A DNA stretch of 64,000 nt, taken from Pirellulaceae bacterium (GTDB taxonomy: Bacteria; Planctomycetota; Planctomycetia; Pirellulales; Pirellulaceae). Made by a program: the position numbers and the translations under genes. Below the pieces are notes generated by a model. That model did no database searches. It had not been told where the DNA came from and saw only the letters and a program-made list of their open reading frames with translations. Below, in pieces: positions 17,489 to 27,571 of this stretch. Each line of letters opens with the position of its first letter. The stretch's first letter is position 1. The stretch lies in NCBI GenBank assembly GCA_019636375.1, contig JAHBXS010000003.1, positions 1-64,000 of the forward strand. The letters are read 5' to 3'.

Positions 17489-18904
17489 ATGGCACTCGAC
17501 ATATCCCTCGAACCCGAACAAGACGCCATTGGCGAAATCAATAAGTACAACTTTCGTACCGAATCCAAAGCGGTCTTCAAGGCTCGCAAGGGTTTGGACC
17601 GCGAGATCGTGGCTCAAATTTCTGAAATGAAAGATGAGCCCGGTTGGATGCGAGATTTCCGCCTCAAGTCGCTCGAAATTTTCGATTCGAAGCCAATGCC
17701 GCGATGGGGTGGCGCTTTGGATTTGAACTTCCAAGACATCTACTACTATCTCAAGCCTACGAACAAGCAGGGGCGGACTTGGGACGATGTGCCAGAAGAG
17801 ATCAAGGAGACTTTCGAAAAACTGGGAATCCCCGAAGCCGAACGGAAATATTTGGCAGGGGTCAAGGCTCAGTTTGAGAGCGAGGTCGTGTACGGGTCGT
17901 TGAAAGAAGACCTTGTGCAAAAGGGGGTGATCTTTACGGACACCGACACCGCCGTTCGCGAGCACTCTGATTTGCTCCGCCAGTATTTCGGGACCGTGAT
18001 CCCTCCGAGCGACAACAAATTCGCCGCGTTGAATTCTGCCGTGTGGTCTGGGGGGTCGTTTATTTATGTTCCGAAGGGGGTCAAGATCGAGTTCCCGCTG
18101 CAGGCCTACTTCCGCATCAACGAAGAAAACATGGGGCAGTTCGAACGGACCCTGATCATCGTTGACGAAGGGGCTCAAGTTCACTACGTCGAGGGCTGTA
18201 CCGCTCCGATGTATTCCAGCGAAAGTTTGCACTCGGCAGTCGTCGAAGTCATCGTCAAGAAGAACGGACGTTGCCGCTACACGACGATCCAAAACTGGGC
18301 CAACAACATCTACAACCTCGTTACCAAGCGGGCCTTCGCCTACCGCGATGCCGTAATGGAATGGGTTGATGGGAATTTGGGCAGCCAATTGACCATGAAA
18401 TATCCTGCCGTCTACATGATGGAACCAGGAGCACGTGGCGAGATTTTGTCGATTGCTTTTTCCGGCAAGGGCCAGCATCAGGACGCAGGGGCCAAATTGG
18501 TTCATGCCGCTCCCAACACAACTGGTCAGATCATTTCCAAATCGATTTCCAAGAACGGCGGTCGAAGCAGCTATCGCGGCTTGGCCAAAGTCGAAAAAGG
18601 TGCCAAGAACGCCAAATGTAATGTTGTTTGTGACGCTTTGATTCTCGATCCGGAAAGCCGCAGTGACACTTATCCGTACATCGAAATCGCCGAACAAGAC
18701 GTTTCGATTGGTCACGAGGCCAGCGTTTCGCGTATTGGTGAAGAGCAACTTTTCTACTTGATGAGCCGCGGTTTGTCCGAGGCCGAAGCCAGCACGATGA
18801 TCGTTAATGGGTTCATCGAGCCGCTGGTAAAAGAACTCCCAATGGAGTACGCCGTCGAGCTTAATCGCTTGATCCAACTCCAAATGGAAGGCTCCGTAGG
18901 TTAG
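17489..18904 (+). CDS. sufB: Fe-S assembly scaffold SufB
   Basis: A 471-residue SufB, the normal length. Typical family segments are present: [13 protein letters not shown] near residue 55, [28 protein letters not shown] in two adjacent segments near 190-210, [19 protein letters not shown], and SRVEVSY-like [17 protein letters not shown]. The beta-helix ends with [19 protein letters not shown] and [24 protein letters not shown], the SufB C-terminus. It forms the SufBC2D complex that builds Fe-S clusters. It sits between sufC and sufD in the operon. Confidence 0.97.
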   Translation: MALDISLEPEQDAIGEINKYNFRTESKAVFKARKGLDREIVAQISEMKDEPGWMRDFRLKSLEIFDSKPMPRWGGALDLNFQDIYYYLKPTNKQGRTWDDVPEEIKETFEKLGIPEAERKYLAGVKAQFESEVVYGSLKEDLVQKGVIFTDTDTAVREHSDLLRQYFGTVIPPSDNKFAALNSAVWSGGSFIYVPKGVKIEFPLQAYFRINEENMGQFERTLIIVDEGAQVHYVEGCTAPMYSSESLHSAVVEVIVKKNGRCRYTTIQNWANNIYNLVTKRAFAYRDAVMEWVDGNLGSQLTMKYPAVYMMEPGARGEILSIAFSGKGQHQDAGAKLVHAAPNTTGQIISKSISKNGGRSSYRGLAKVEKGAKNAKCNVVCDALILDPESRSDTYPYIEIAEQDVSIGHEASVSRIGEEQLFYLMSRGLSEAEASTMIVNGFIEPLVKELPMEYAVELNRLIQLQMEGSVG

Positions 18905-18995
18905 TCTTCGTGCGTTCGTCGGCAAGCAAGGCGATCGTTGTGACGTTTTGCCAAAGTTTACATCGTTCAATCAATCAAGTTTTCTCACATTAAAT

Positions 18996-20315
18996 ATGAC
19001 TCAAGTTTTAGAAAAAATCGGTTTCCACGAGGCTGGCTTCGAAGCTCTCATGGATTCTCTGACCCAGCCCGAGTGGCTGGCAGAGATGCGTCGCGACGCC
19101 TGGGCGAAATTCAATCGACTTCCTTGGCCGAGCGGCCGCGACGAAGAGTGGATGCGGACCGATATCCGCATGTTTAATCTCGACAAGTACGCGCTCGGCA
19201 ATGGTGGCACAGAGGCGTTTCCGGAAGGCACCTTGAGTGAAGGGGTTGAACTGAGTGGGCGTCTGGTGACAGTCGATTCAGTCCCACGTGTCTCGGAACT
19301 TGCTCCGGAATGGTCAAAAAAAGGGGTTTTGTTTGGACCATTGTCGCAACTTGTTAATGAGTACCCAGACGTGATTCGGCCGCATCTCATGGCGCGGACT
19401 TACGATTCGGGCGTTGATCGATTCGCGGCTCTTCATGCTGCCTTTTGGTCCTCTGGGTCGCTGCTGTATGTTCCGCGTAACGTGGTCGTCAACCAGCCGC
19501 TGCACACGCTGTTGGCCCTTTCTGACGGAAGTGCCGACTTGAGTCATACGCTTGTCATTCTGGAGTCGGGAGCGGAAGCGACGTTGCTCGCCGAATCGTG
19601 CAGTTTGGAAAATTCTTCCGGCGGCGTTCCTGGCGGTTTTCACTGCGGCGGGATTGAAATGATCGTCGGCCCAGGAGCCCATTTGCGATATGTAAACCTC
19701 CAAGACCTCGGGCATGGCGTCTGGCAGTTTGGGCATCAAAAGGCCATCGTGCATCAAGACGCCTCGCTTCAATGGACGGTGGGGGCGTTGGGGTCACGTT
19801 TGTCGAAGGTCAACCAGCATGTGGAATTGGCCGGTGCCGGTGCGACTTCGCAAGTCAACGGAGTGATGTTCACGGAGGGGAAACAACACCTCTCGTACCA
19901 TACATTGCAACGACACGCCGCTCCGCATTGCCGCAGTGACTTCCTCTACAAGGCCGCGTTGCAAGACAATTCCAGAACAGTCTGGCGCGGCATGATCAAG
20001 GTCGATCCGGGAGCCCAAAAGACCGACGGCTATCAACGCAATGACAATTTACTCCTTAGCGAAACAGCGCGAGCTGACTCTATCCCAGGTTTGGAAATCG
20101 AAGCCGACGATGTGCGTTGCACCCACGGCAGCACGAGTGGTCGGGTTGACGAAGAATTGATTTTCTACGCCCGAGCCCGAGGCTTCACCCGTAAAGAAGC
20201 AATTCAAATGATTGTGACCGGATTTTTTCAACAGGTCTTTGATCGGATCACCATTGAATCGGTTCGCGATGCCTTGGGGCTCTCGATCAGCCGCCGCGTC
20301 CGTGAGTACGAATAA
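18996..20315 (+). CDS. sufD: Fe-S assembly protein SufD
   Basis: A 439-residue SufD started at ATG 18996 (MTQVLEKIGF); the longer frame from a TTG at 18948 has no ribosome site. It has the SufB/SufD family beta-helix (VDRFAALHAAFWSSGSLLYVPRNVVV, then HTLVILESGAEATLLAESCS) and the C-terminal segment KTDGYQRNDNLLLSE, CTHGSTSGRVDEELIFYARARGF. The conserved SufD His that helps cluster formation is in the CTHGST loop. It completes the SufBCD complex. A perfect inverted repeat follows the stop by 7 bp. Confidence 0.95.
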   Translation: MTQVLEKIGFHEAGFEALMDSLTQPEWLAEMRRDAWAKFNRLPWPSGRDEEWMRTDIRMFNLDKYALGNGGTEAFPEGTLSEGVELSGRLVTVDSVPRVSELAPEWSKKGVLFGPLSQLVNEYPDVIRPHLMARTYDSGVDRFAALHAAFWSSGSLLYVPRNVVVNQPLHTLLALSDGSADLSHTLVILESGAEATLLAESCSLENSSGGVPGGFHCGGIEMIVGPGAHLRYVNLQDLGHGVWQFGHQKAIVHQDASLQWTVGALGSRLSKVNQHVELAGAGATSQVNGVMFTEGKQHLSYHTLQRHAAPHCRSDFLYKAALQDNSRTVWRGMIKVDPGAQKTDGYQRNDNLLLSETARADSIPGLEIEADDVRCTHGSTSGRVDEELIFYARARGFTRKEAIQMIVTGFFQQVFDRITIESVRDALGLSISRRVREYE

Positions 20316-20322
20316 GAGCCTA

Positions 20323-20410
20323 TCCCAAAAGGGGTCAGACCCTCTCCGGCTTGGCAACCAAACAACGTTAAATTTCGCTTAGCCTCCAAAGGGTCTGACC
20401 CCTTTTGGGA
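20323..20410. repeat. 21-bp inverted repeat (REP-like) between sufD and ferredoxin gene
   Basis: The left arm at 20323-20343 is the exact reverse complement of the right arm at 20390-20410; the core of each is GGGGTCAGACCC or its complement GGGTCTGACCCC. The 46-bp spacer has no gene. The arms are themselves partly palindromic around GGGTCAGACCC. This is the form of a paired REP (BIME) insertion. It can form a long stem in the suf transcript and may protect or attenuate the mRNA between sufD and the Rieske gene. Confidence 0.9.
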
Positions 20411-20455
20411 AACAGTTGCGGAAGTTATCAACGAAACAATCAAAGACCTAAACGA

Positions 20456-20767
20456 ATGTCTGAATTTATATTTGCGATTAACGAAGCCGATTTGGCCGAT
20501 GGTGGTAAGTCATTAGTAGAAGTCGAAGATCGGCTTGTCCTGATCTTTCGGATTGGCGAGCAGTTTTTCTGTATCGATGATGTTTGCACACACGACGGCG
20601 GAACTCTCGCCGATGGCAACCACGAAGGCTACGAGGTAGAATGCCCTCGACACGGGGCGCGTTTCGATATCCGCACGGGAGCGGCACTCTGTATGCCGGC
20701 CTTCAAGCCGACCCAGGTTCATGAATGCCAAGTGACCGAAGGCAAGGTCTTTGTGAAGCTTTCTTGA
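20456..20767 (+). CDS. Rieske-type ferredoxin in suf operon
   Basis: A 103-residue Rieske ferredoxin started at ATG 20456 (MSEFIFAINE); the frame continues upstream into the inverted repeat but without a start of quality. The 2Fe-2S ligands are in CTHDGG (C, H) and CPRHGARFD (C, H), the NirD/BphF-like small Rieske pattern. Such ferredoxins often sit at the end of planctomycete and actinobacterial suf operons, and could give electrons to cluster assembly. It is 100 bp before the SufT gene. Confidence 0.93.
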   Translation: MSEFIFAINEADLADGGKSLVEVEDRLVLIFRIGEQFFCIDDVCTHDGGTLADGNHEGYEVECPRHGARFDIRTGAALCMPAFKPTQVHECQVTEGKVFVKLS

Positions 20768-20870
20768 GTCGCAACAAAGTCGTCGTTGACTCTCCGAGTT
20801 GCGATAGCCAATTAGATCAACAAATAACTGGACACTTGTTCCCGCAAAAATACTCAACCAAGGATTTTAA

Positions 20871-21194
20871 ATGTCGTTACATGAAGACCAAGTGCGTGAA
20901 GCGCTGAAAAAAGTAATCGACCCGGAATTGTTCGTGAACATCGTCGATCTGGGTCTGATTTACGTGGTGGATATCGAGCCCATTGAAGACAATGCCGAAA
21001 AGGCGACGGTCAAAATTGAGATGACGTTGACCAGTCCGATGTGTCCGGCAGGTCCGCAGCTTGTGAGTCAAAGCAAGCAGTACGTTGGGGAACTGCCCGA
21101 AGTCGAGCAAGTAGAAGTCAAGGTCGTCATGGACCCGCCGTGGACTCAAGACCGCATGACCGACGCCGCCCGCGACCAGTTGGGCATCTTTTAA
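20871..21194 (+). CDS. DUF59/MIP18 Fe-S maturation protein (SufT-like)
   Basis: A 107-residue DUF59 protein. It opens with VREALKKVIDPELFVNIVDLGLIY, the classic DUF59 signature (DPE...N.VDLGLIY, here split by a few residues), and has SPMCPAGP with the reactive Cys in the middle and a C-terminal VVMDPPW. SufT/PaaD-like proteins help deliver Fe-S clusters to apo-enzymes. The position at the end of the suf operon agrees with that role. Confidence 0.93.
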   Translation: MSLHEDQVREALKKVIDPELFVNIVDLGLIYVVDIEPIEDNAEKATVKIEMTLTSPMCPAGPQLVSQSKQYVGELPEVEQVEVKVVMDPPWTQDRMTDAARDQLGIF

Positions 21195-21391
21195 CATGAC
21201 TATCCGCCTGATGATTTCGCTAGCACGCGATTGACAGCTTGTTTGGGAAAGATCGCTTGTCCAAGGCAAGAGTTCTTCTATAGTACGCCGCAAATTGTAG
21301 CGACTACCCGTCAGATATTGCGCGAGACGGGGAAAATCTGTCGCCAAAGCTCGACAGTCTGTTGTGAGTGTAGGACCGGAACACGAGTTGC

Positions 21392-23332
21392 ATGGACAAG
21401 CAAGCGGAGGATATCGTCTTGGTCATTCACGGCGTCGGGGATCCCGAGCCGGGAGAGACGTTGAGTCTGTTTGCGCGTTCGTTGGCGTCATACGGCACGC
21501 CGCTGGTTGAGAATCCACAAGTTCTCTGGCTAACGGAGCGAAGTCTTAGCGGGACTCAAGTCGGAACATTTGCTAGCCACATCCGCGAAGCGCGAATTGG
21601 TGAGCGGAGAGTGGATCTGGCCGAAGTCTATTGGGGTGATCTGTCCTTTGTCCGCAAGGGAATCTTGGGGGCTCTCGCGGGTCTCGTTGATGTCCTTTTC
21701 GGATTGCGGTACATCGCATTCGTGGCCGCAAATCAAAAAGGGGCAGCTGCGAAAAGTCTGCGGCAGTTGGGCGTTTGGTGTACCAGTATGGTGCATGGCC
21801 CGATCTTGGCCCTGACCGGTTATCTCGCATGGTTAGTGGTTGTATTGACGGCCCATCGCGTGAATTGGCCAACGGCTCAAGGAGAATTTTGGACCACTGC
21901 AATTTTGGCGTTTGCCATTGGTGTGGCAATGGTCGTCGCAAATATCGGTTACCAATTAGCGAGAGTCTACGAATCGAAACAATTTTGGTTTTGGTTTCAA
22001 GCAGTTACGTTTTTCGCGGCGGGACTCGCCTGCCTCAAACCATACCTCATTGATCCTTATTTTCCAGACGCTGTTTTTGAGGGCAATGTCGATCAAGAGT
22101 TGACTTGGCACTGTGGCGTCTTGGTGACAATGCTCGGTGTTCTGTGGTCGACTCAAATGTTGCTGGTGTTGGGACTAGGGCTCGCTTGGTTGATGGCGAG
22201 ATTTTCCGCCGGTACGCACCGGACGGGCTTGAACGTGGCGCTCTTGTTACCCGCTCTCGCGGTTGGGTTTTGGGGCCTTGCTTTACCAATGATTTGGGTC
22301 ACGGCAGCGAAGACTCTCGAGCGACTGCTGGATCTTTCCGAGTTCAACTCACTGTTCATGCAAGCGATTCCGATATTGGGTGTCCAAGTCGTGATGGCAT
22401 TAATTGTTGTTGGTGCCGCAGCCATCGTCATTCTAAATTATGCTCGCTGGCGGATGCTTCGCGTCAAACAGAAACTTCAAGAGGACGCCGCCCCGCCTCG
22501 TTTGATTGTGCATCCTGCGTTGCAATTTGTGATGGGTTGCGCATTGATCTTGGGAGTGTTTTCAGCAGCTCGTGTGGGTTTTTGGCAGTTTCTAGGCTAT
22601 TCCTACGATGAAATCTGGGGTGGACGCCTCATGGCCGAGGCCAATCATGCGGTCAATTTGCTACTACCGGCCGGGGTGATTGTGATGATGGCGTTCAAAC
22701 ATCTACGCCCGATCTTAGATATCGTGCTGGACGTGATGAATCACTTTTTCTATCGACCGACACGTTTTGAAGATGCTGTCGACGGAGATGAGTTCAGCAT
22801 CGAGGGAGATACGATTTGTGATGGGACGCTGTATTTTGTACGACGAGATGCCGTTCATGTCCGAGTCAAAAAAACACTGGCCTACTTTCGTGATCGCTGC
22901 ACCACCCGCCCTCGCTTGACGATTGTCAGTCACAGCCAGGGTACCATGATTGCGATTGAAACTTTAAACGATCCAAGTTTGGCGTGGTTGAATACAACTT
23001 TTTCCAGTGTTCGGTTGGTAACAATGGGGTCGCCCTTTAGCCATTTATACCAACACTATTTTGCGCACATTTACCCACCCTTGGCCGACGAGCAATGGCG
23101 CCCATTAGTTTCGCGGGTAGATCGGTGGATAAATATTTACCGGCGAGATGATTTTGTTGGGACACAAATAAACTTCCCTGATGATGCCGACGCACAAAAG
23201 TACTCGAACCATGCAGTCGGATTGCGTGGACACCTATTCTATTGGGCAGATCGTGACGTACTAGAAATTCTGCAAAGGGAATTGTTTCCGTCCACTCGAC
23301 AGGAAACACCCTTTCTTCGCCGCGCAGCTTGA
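21392..23332 (+). CDS. Multi-TM membrane protein with alpha/beta-hydrolase (lipase-like) halves
   Basis: A 646-residue protein. The N-terminus has a hydrolase strand and oxyanion loop (IVLVIHGVGDPEPGE, about 7-21). The centre holds about eight hydrophobic helices between residues 145 and 450 (for example YLAWLVVVLTAH, TTAILAFAIGVAMVVANIGY, VNLLLPAGVIVMMAF). The C-terminal part has the nucleophile elbow SHSQGT near residue 512, with the strand LTIVSHSQ before it, and MGSPFSHLY after it, so the hydrolase fold seems to be interrupted by the membrane domain. A late His (YSNHAVGLRGHLFYW, near residue 610) can serve as the catalytic base. Substrate unknown; no near operon partner. Confidence 0.8.
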   Translation: MDKQAEDIVLVIHGVGDPEPGETLSLFARSLASYGTPLVENPQVLWLTERSLSGTQVGTFASHIREARIGERRVDLAEVYWGDLSFVRKGILGALAGLVDVLFGLRYIAFVAANQKGAAAKSLRQLGVWCTSMVHGPILALTGYLAWLVVVLTAHRVNWPTAQGEFWTTAILAFAIGVAMVVANIGYQLARVYESKQFWFWFQAVTFFAAGLACLKPYLIDPYFPDAVFEGNVDQELTWHCGVLVTMLGVLWSTQMLLVLGLGLAWLMARFSAGTHRTGLNVALLLPALAVGFWGLALPMIWVTAAKTLERLLDLSEFNSLFMQAIPILGVQVVMALIVVGAAAIVILNYARWRMLRVKQKLQEDAAPPRLIVHPALQFVMGCALILGVFSAARVGFWQFLGYSYDEIWGGRLMAEANHAVNLLLPAGVIVMMAFKHLRPILDIVLDVMNHFFYRPTRFEDAVDGDEFSIEGDTICDGTLYFVRRDAVHVRVKKTLAYFRDRCTTRPRLTIVSHSQGTMIAIETLNDPSLAWLNTTFSSVRLVTMGSPFSHLYQHYFAHIYPPLADEQWRPLVSRVDRWINIYRRDDFVGTQINFPDDADAQKYSNHAVGLRGHLFYWADRDVLEILQRELFPSTRQETPFLRRAA

Positions 23333-23596
23333 TCGACGGGCAATTCCCAGCAGCCAACGATCTCAGGTAAACCTCCCCCACTTAAACCTTTTATGTCCTG
23401 CTTTTTGGCGATACCCAACTTGGCCAAATATAGCTCTTTAGTTAATACAATTGCCAGCACTGCGGTGCCAGCAAATTTTGATTGGACTAGGGAAATGGCT
23501 CAAAAATTGGTAAATTTTCCGCCGTTGACTCGATAGAAATTTGCTGGCTCACGGATGAGTCCGGCATCGGGTTTTTGACAAGGAGGTCACCCCGCG

Positions 23597-26500
23597 TTGC
23601 AACTTATTGCGCCGTATCTTCGTCGATTTTTAAGCCAAGTTGTCATTTTCTTGACGATCGTTTCGGCGTGCGCGGTTGGCCAGAATTTTGCTCAAGATTA
23701 TCCCCTCGGAACGGATGACCTTGCCTGGAGCGAGGTTGAGCGAACCGGAGTCAAGTTCCCTCCAAAAGACCAACAAACCACTTATCGTCTTCGACTCAGT
23801 TGGGGTGACGGGGCTCCGGAGGCCTGGCAAGCCAGCGTATTTATCGGAGAGGGATTCATTGCCGAGCCTGAAATCTTGGGAATAGAACCCGACACGCCAG
23901 GCTCGACGCGAATCGTCGGGGATCGGCATCTGATTGTGCGTTCGCAAACGCCAACCTCTTTTGGTGGAGTCGATTTTTCAGTCGCGGCTAACGAGGCAAC
24001 CGCGATCACTGTCGAAATCAGTTGCCAAAGGAATCCGGCGTTACGGATTAGGAAGCAGTTTACGTTGATTGAGTTGCAGGATAATTCTTTAGGAGCCGCT
24101 CTCGACCTCCAAGGGCATCGTTTCATTATCGGAAGAGTGCCTGGAGATCACTTGGGTATTAGTACAGGACGATCGCATTTGATTTTTCGTCCCGGTGAGT
24201 TGTGGAATTTTTCCGTGAAGCCAAACTTTCCGGTGAGCTCTGCAAATCGCTCGCTCCGTTGTGTTGGACGTTTGACCAACGTTCGAACACCGAAACAAGT
24301 CATTGAGTCCTTGACCACCGAATTGCGCGTTGACGAAACGGGGAAGTACGAGCATTGGGATTGGCAGATCAAGGTTCCGGAAACAGAAGGTGTGTATGAA
24401 TTGGCAATCAGCCTGGAACCGAAGTGGTATCAAGCGGGCTTCTCATCTCGTCCGCAGAGTCTTCGTACCGTCCAGTTCTTGGTCCTCGGGAACATTCCCC
24501 CGCGAACCCTCCCGGCGACTCCATGGAAACTGGCCCAAGAAGTGGACTGGGACGAGCCGTTTCCGGAAGACTCCCGATTCCGAATTGCCGCGAACTTGGA
24601 TCCCCTAAGACTTTTGAACAAAGGGAACCAACCGCGCCTCCGCGATCGTCAACCATTGGTTTTGGAACCGGGGCAATGGCGAGTTGCGGCGTTGAAGATT
24701 CCGGAAATCAACCATCCCTATCGGGTTCGCGTCGAATACGAAGTCACCGGAAACGGGACTTTGGGATTGAGCCTGCTGGAAACAGACGAAAATGGCAACA
24801 TTTCCAATTTTGGCTTCAATGCCGGGGCAGTCCATCAACAAGAATTTGATCTGACTCCCGAAACCGATTTCGGTTCTCGCAAGGAGTTGGAAATGTTGAT
24901 CTGGCCCAACCGACCAAATCCCGTGTTGCTGATCGCAAATCGCGGAAAGGGGCAGGACATCAAAGTTTTGCATACGGAAATTCTCGGAGGCCCCGAGCGA
25001 TTGACTGGGGAATCGCCCAAAACAGGAACGCGAGGAATTCTCGCCTTTTATGAGCTTCCTTTGTTTACCGAGAACTATTCCGGCATCAAGGCTCTCGATC
25101 CCAACAACGGCGAAATCATCGAGGATTGGCAGACGTTTTATCAAGCGGCGGATCGTCTCGTCCAATACCTCAAGCACTCAGGCTATAGCGGGATGATGAT
25201 GTCGATCAACGGCGATGGCGGGGCCTTAGCGCCACTGGACTCGCTGCAGGCGAACCCACGCTACGACTCAGGGCGTTATTCTTCACGCGGCCAAGACCCT
25301 CAGCACAAAGACGTTTTGGAAATGCTGTTTCGAATGTTTGATCGCGAGGGTCTGCGATTGGTTCCGGCGATAACATTTTCCAGCACTCTGCCTCGGGTTG
25401 AGGCCGCTCGCGAATCGGATCTCGGTGCCAGCATTAATTTGGTTGATTACCGCAACCAAGTGGTAACGCCAAATCGCGACTTACCTCGCTACAATCCCTT
25501 GTCTCCGATCGTGCAAGATGCGATGACAGAAGTGATCGACGAGGTATTAGAGCGTTACGCAGCCCATGAAAGTTTCGATGGCCTCGCGATTATCTGTCGC
25601 GGGGACACCTTTGGAATACTCCCTGGCAAACGGTGGGGATTCGACGAATACACCGTAAAAAACTTCTCAAAAACTCGACTTGGAATTTCCGCCGAATTCT
25701 CTCCCGAATCGCTCGCAGAGTTTATTAGCCAAGAGCTTCTCGGTAAACGACGAACGGAGTGGACGGAGTGGCGTTGCCAGCAAATGACCGAACTCTATCG
25801 CCGTTGGGAAGAAATGATTTCATTGCGAGCAAATAAAGGACAGCTGTTTCTGGCTGGAATCGAATTGTTGCGATCCGGTGACCTCTCGCAGCAGCTTAAC
25901 CCTTCGCTCCGGAAATCGGCCAGCGCGATGGAGGGACTGCGTGAATTAGGGTGGGACGCCAAAGCCCTGGCGACTCTGAACAATACCGTGATTTTTCAGC
26001 CGATGCGGTTCGCGCCGACTGAGTCCTTGATGCAGCAGAGAATTGAGCTAAGTCAAAATCGTAGCCGCGGGCTCGCTGATTTCTATTCTCAACAACGAAT
26101 GCCCACAACACTGATAACTCATCGTGATGAATGGGTGCATTGGAGCGGACTAGAGGAAGCGTTGCCAAATTTGGCCAAGGTGTCCGAGGTGCATCGGATG
26201 CAAACTGCAAACCCAGGCGGTAGAGAAGCTTTGCGGCGTTTTGCAGAATCTGTGTTTCGTTCTGACACTCATTTGTTATGCGATGGAGGTTGGACAATCT
26301 CTGCGCGTAACGATCCAGCATTTCAACGGTTTGCATCTGCGTTTCGCGAGTTACCATCACAGCCTTTTCAAGATGTTTCTCCGCGTGGTGAAACGCAGAC
26401 ACGTCGCCCCGTCGCAGTCAGGCAGTGGAGGTCGGGAAAAATATGGGCTGGTTATGTCGTGAACAGTAGTCCGTGGCCCTGTCAAATCACACTGCACTTT

Positions 26501-27466
26501 GCTGGTCAAACGGAGCGACTAAAAACGACCCCTGCGGCCGCTGAGCAGATCATTAAACCCAATGCGATGACGACCACAGTCACATTTGAAATCGAACCGT
26601 TCGGCCTGATCGCTTTGACGGGAATCGCCGAAGGTGTGCAAGACTATGAAGTCGCGTTGCCGCCCCAGGCCGCTTTGGTCGTACGCAGCCATTTGCATCA
26701 ACTTCAGACAAGCCTTGCTGCTGCCAGTGAACCGCAGCCGATTGACAGTGTGCAGAATTGCGACTTTAATCGCGCTCAAGGCGGGTGGACCTATTCCAAT
26801 CAAGCAGGCCAAGAAGTCAAATATTTCAATACCGCCCCCGACAGCGTGGCCGAAGCCTTGCGAATTTCCTCCACCGGGCCGGTCGCCTGGGTACGGAGTA
26901 ATTGGTTCGCGGCTCCAGAAACCGGGCGGCTTTCGTTGAGCATGACGATGAGGACCGACGATCCAAGTTCCCAACCTCCGTTACGACTGGCGATTGAATC
27001 CGACTCCGGGCCACTTGAGTATTATCGCTTTGGCGAGTACGGCTCGCTATCTCCAAATCCATCGGAACATCAATTGGATCAACAATGGAAAACCTTTGTT
27101 GTTCATTTCGACGATTTGCCCGTACTGGCTCGAGCTCGCTATCGAGTTGGGCTAGATTTAATGGGAGTGGGAGTGGTTGAAATCGATCGGCTTGATGTAT
27201 ACGACCGAATGTTTGAGAAAAGCGAATTGCAGGCGTTGACGCAAATGATTGCATCGATCCGACCCCAAGTCACCGACCCAACCCTGATTGATGAAGCGAG
27301 ATTTCTGCTTGAGGGCTACTGGCCGCGCTTCATCAATCACGTCTTCGGCCCGACAGAGCGCGTTGCACCGCCACTCGTTCAGTCCCCCGCTGAGTCGATA
27401 ACTGCCGATTCCGATCCTGACCCGAATCGCACCGGCTTCATGTTTCGCCGCCAACGCCGCCGGTAG
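23597..27466 (+). CDS. Large secreted glycosidase-like protein
   Basis: A 1289-residue secreted protein starting at TTG 23597. The start is fixed by a perfect Shine-Dalgarno sequence, AAGGAGGTCACC, 9 nt upstream, and by a signal peptide right after (RRFLSQVVIFLTIVSACAVGQ). Residues about 30-340 are beta-rich sandwich modules. Residues about 475-880 look like a TIM barrel of the GHL10/GH10-like glycoside hydrolase type: YYQAADR-like segment at the end of the first repeat, HSGYSGMMMSINGDGG, FDREGLRLVPAITFSS, FDGLAIICRGDTFG, each a strand followed by acidic or polar residues. The C-terminal 230 residues hold a jelly-roll, CBM-like module (NCDFNRAQGGW, WFAAPETGRLSLSM). Likely a polysaccharide-acting surface enzyme; the catalytic acids are not certain. 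Confidence 0.7.
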   Translation: MQLIAPYLRRFLSQVVIFLTIVSACAVGQNFAQDYPLGTDDLAWSEVERTGVKFPPKDQQTTYRLRLSWGDGAPEAWQASVFIGEGFIAEPEILGIEPDTPGSTRIVGDRHLIVRSQTPTSFGGVDFSVAANEATAITVEISCQRNPALRIRKQFTLIELQDNSLGAALDLQGHRFIIGRVPGDHLGISTGRSHLIFRPGELWNFSVKPNFPVSSANRSLRCVGRLTNVRTPKQVIESLTTELRVDETGKYEHWDWQIKVPETEGVYELAISLEPKWYQAGFSSRPQSLRTVQFLVLGNIPPRTLPATPWKLAQEVDWDEPFPEDSRFRIAANLDPLRLLNKGNQPRLRDRQPLVLEPGQWRVAALKIPEINHPYRVRVEYEVTGNGTLGLSLLETDENGNISNFGFNAGAVHQQEFDLTPETDFGSRKELEMLIWPNRPNPVLLIANRGKGQDIKVLHTEILGGPERLTGESPKTGTRGILAFYELPLFTENYSGIKALDPNNGEIIEDWQTFYQAADRLVQYLKHSGYSGMMMSINGDGGALAPLDSLQANPRYDSGRYSSRGQDPQHKDVLEMLFRMFDREGLRLVPAITFSSTLPRVEAARESDLGASINLVDYRNQVVTPNRDLPRYNPLSPIVQDAMTEVIDEVLERYAAHESFDGLAIICRGDTFGILPGKRWGFDEYTVKNFSKTRLGISAEFSPESLAEFISQELLGKRRTEWTEWRCQQMTELYRRWEEMISLRANKGQLFLAGIELLRSGDLSQQLNPSLRKSASAMEGLRELGWDAKALATLNNTVIFQPMRFAPTESLMQQRIELSQNRSRGLADFYSQQRMPTTLITHRDEWVHWSGLEEALPNLAKVSEVHRMQTANPGGREALRRFAESVFRSDTHLLCDGGWTISARNDPAFQRFASAFRELPSQPFQDVSPRGETQTRRPVAVRQWRSGKIWAGYVVNSSPWPCQITLHFAGQTERLKTTPAAAEQIIKPNAMTTTVTFEIEPFGLIALTGIAEGVQDYEVALPPQAALVVRSHLHQLQTSLAAASEPQPIDSVQNCDFNRAQGGWTYSNQAGQEVKYFNTAPDSVAEALRISSTGPVAWVRSNWFAAPETGRLSLSMTMRTDDPSSQPPLRLAIESDSGPLEYYRFGEYGSLSPNPSEHQLDQQWKTFVVHFDDLPVLARARYRVGLDLMGVGVVEIDRLDVYDRMFEKSELQALTQMIASIRPQVTDPTLIDEARFLLEGYWPRFINHVFGPTERVAPPLVQSPAESITADSDPDPNRTGFMFRRQRRR

Positions 27467-27475
27467 TGAGGGCCC

Positions 27476-27571
27476 TTAGTTGTGGGCCTTTTGCGCCAAA
27501 TTTGGGACGACGAAAAATAGAAATGCCATCAATGCGGTGGCGATTAGCGTGACCGTTAGAATTTGAAACAT
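27476..27571 (-). CDS. 31-residue single-TM micro-protein
   Basis: A 31-residue reading frame from ATG at 27571 with an AAGGAGA ribosome site 8 nt upstream. The peptide is almost entirely a membrane helix (ILTVTLIATALMAFLFFVV) followed by a short polar tail with Lys and His (NLAQKAHN). It ends 9 bp from the convergent stop of the large secreted protein. The combination of good ribosome site, helix and clean stop is unlikely by chance. No function can be given. Confidence 0.6.
   Translation of the reverse strand: MFQILTVTLIATALMAFLFFVVPNLAQKAHN

Noticed and set aside
17366-18970. A 534-codon minus-strand frame opposite sufB
   Set aside because: It mirrors the coding strand of a certain sufB gene; long antisense frames are common opposite such codon usage.
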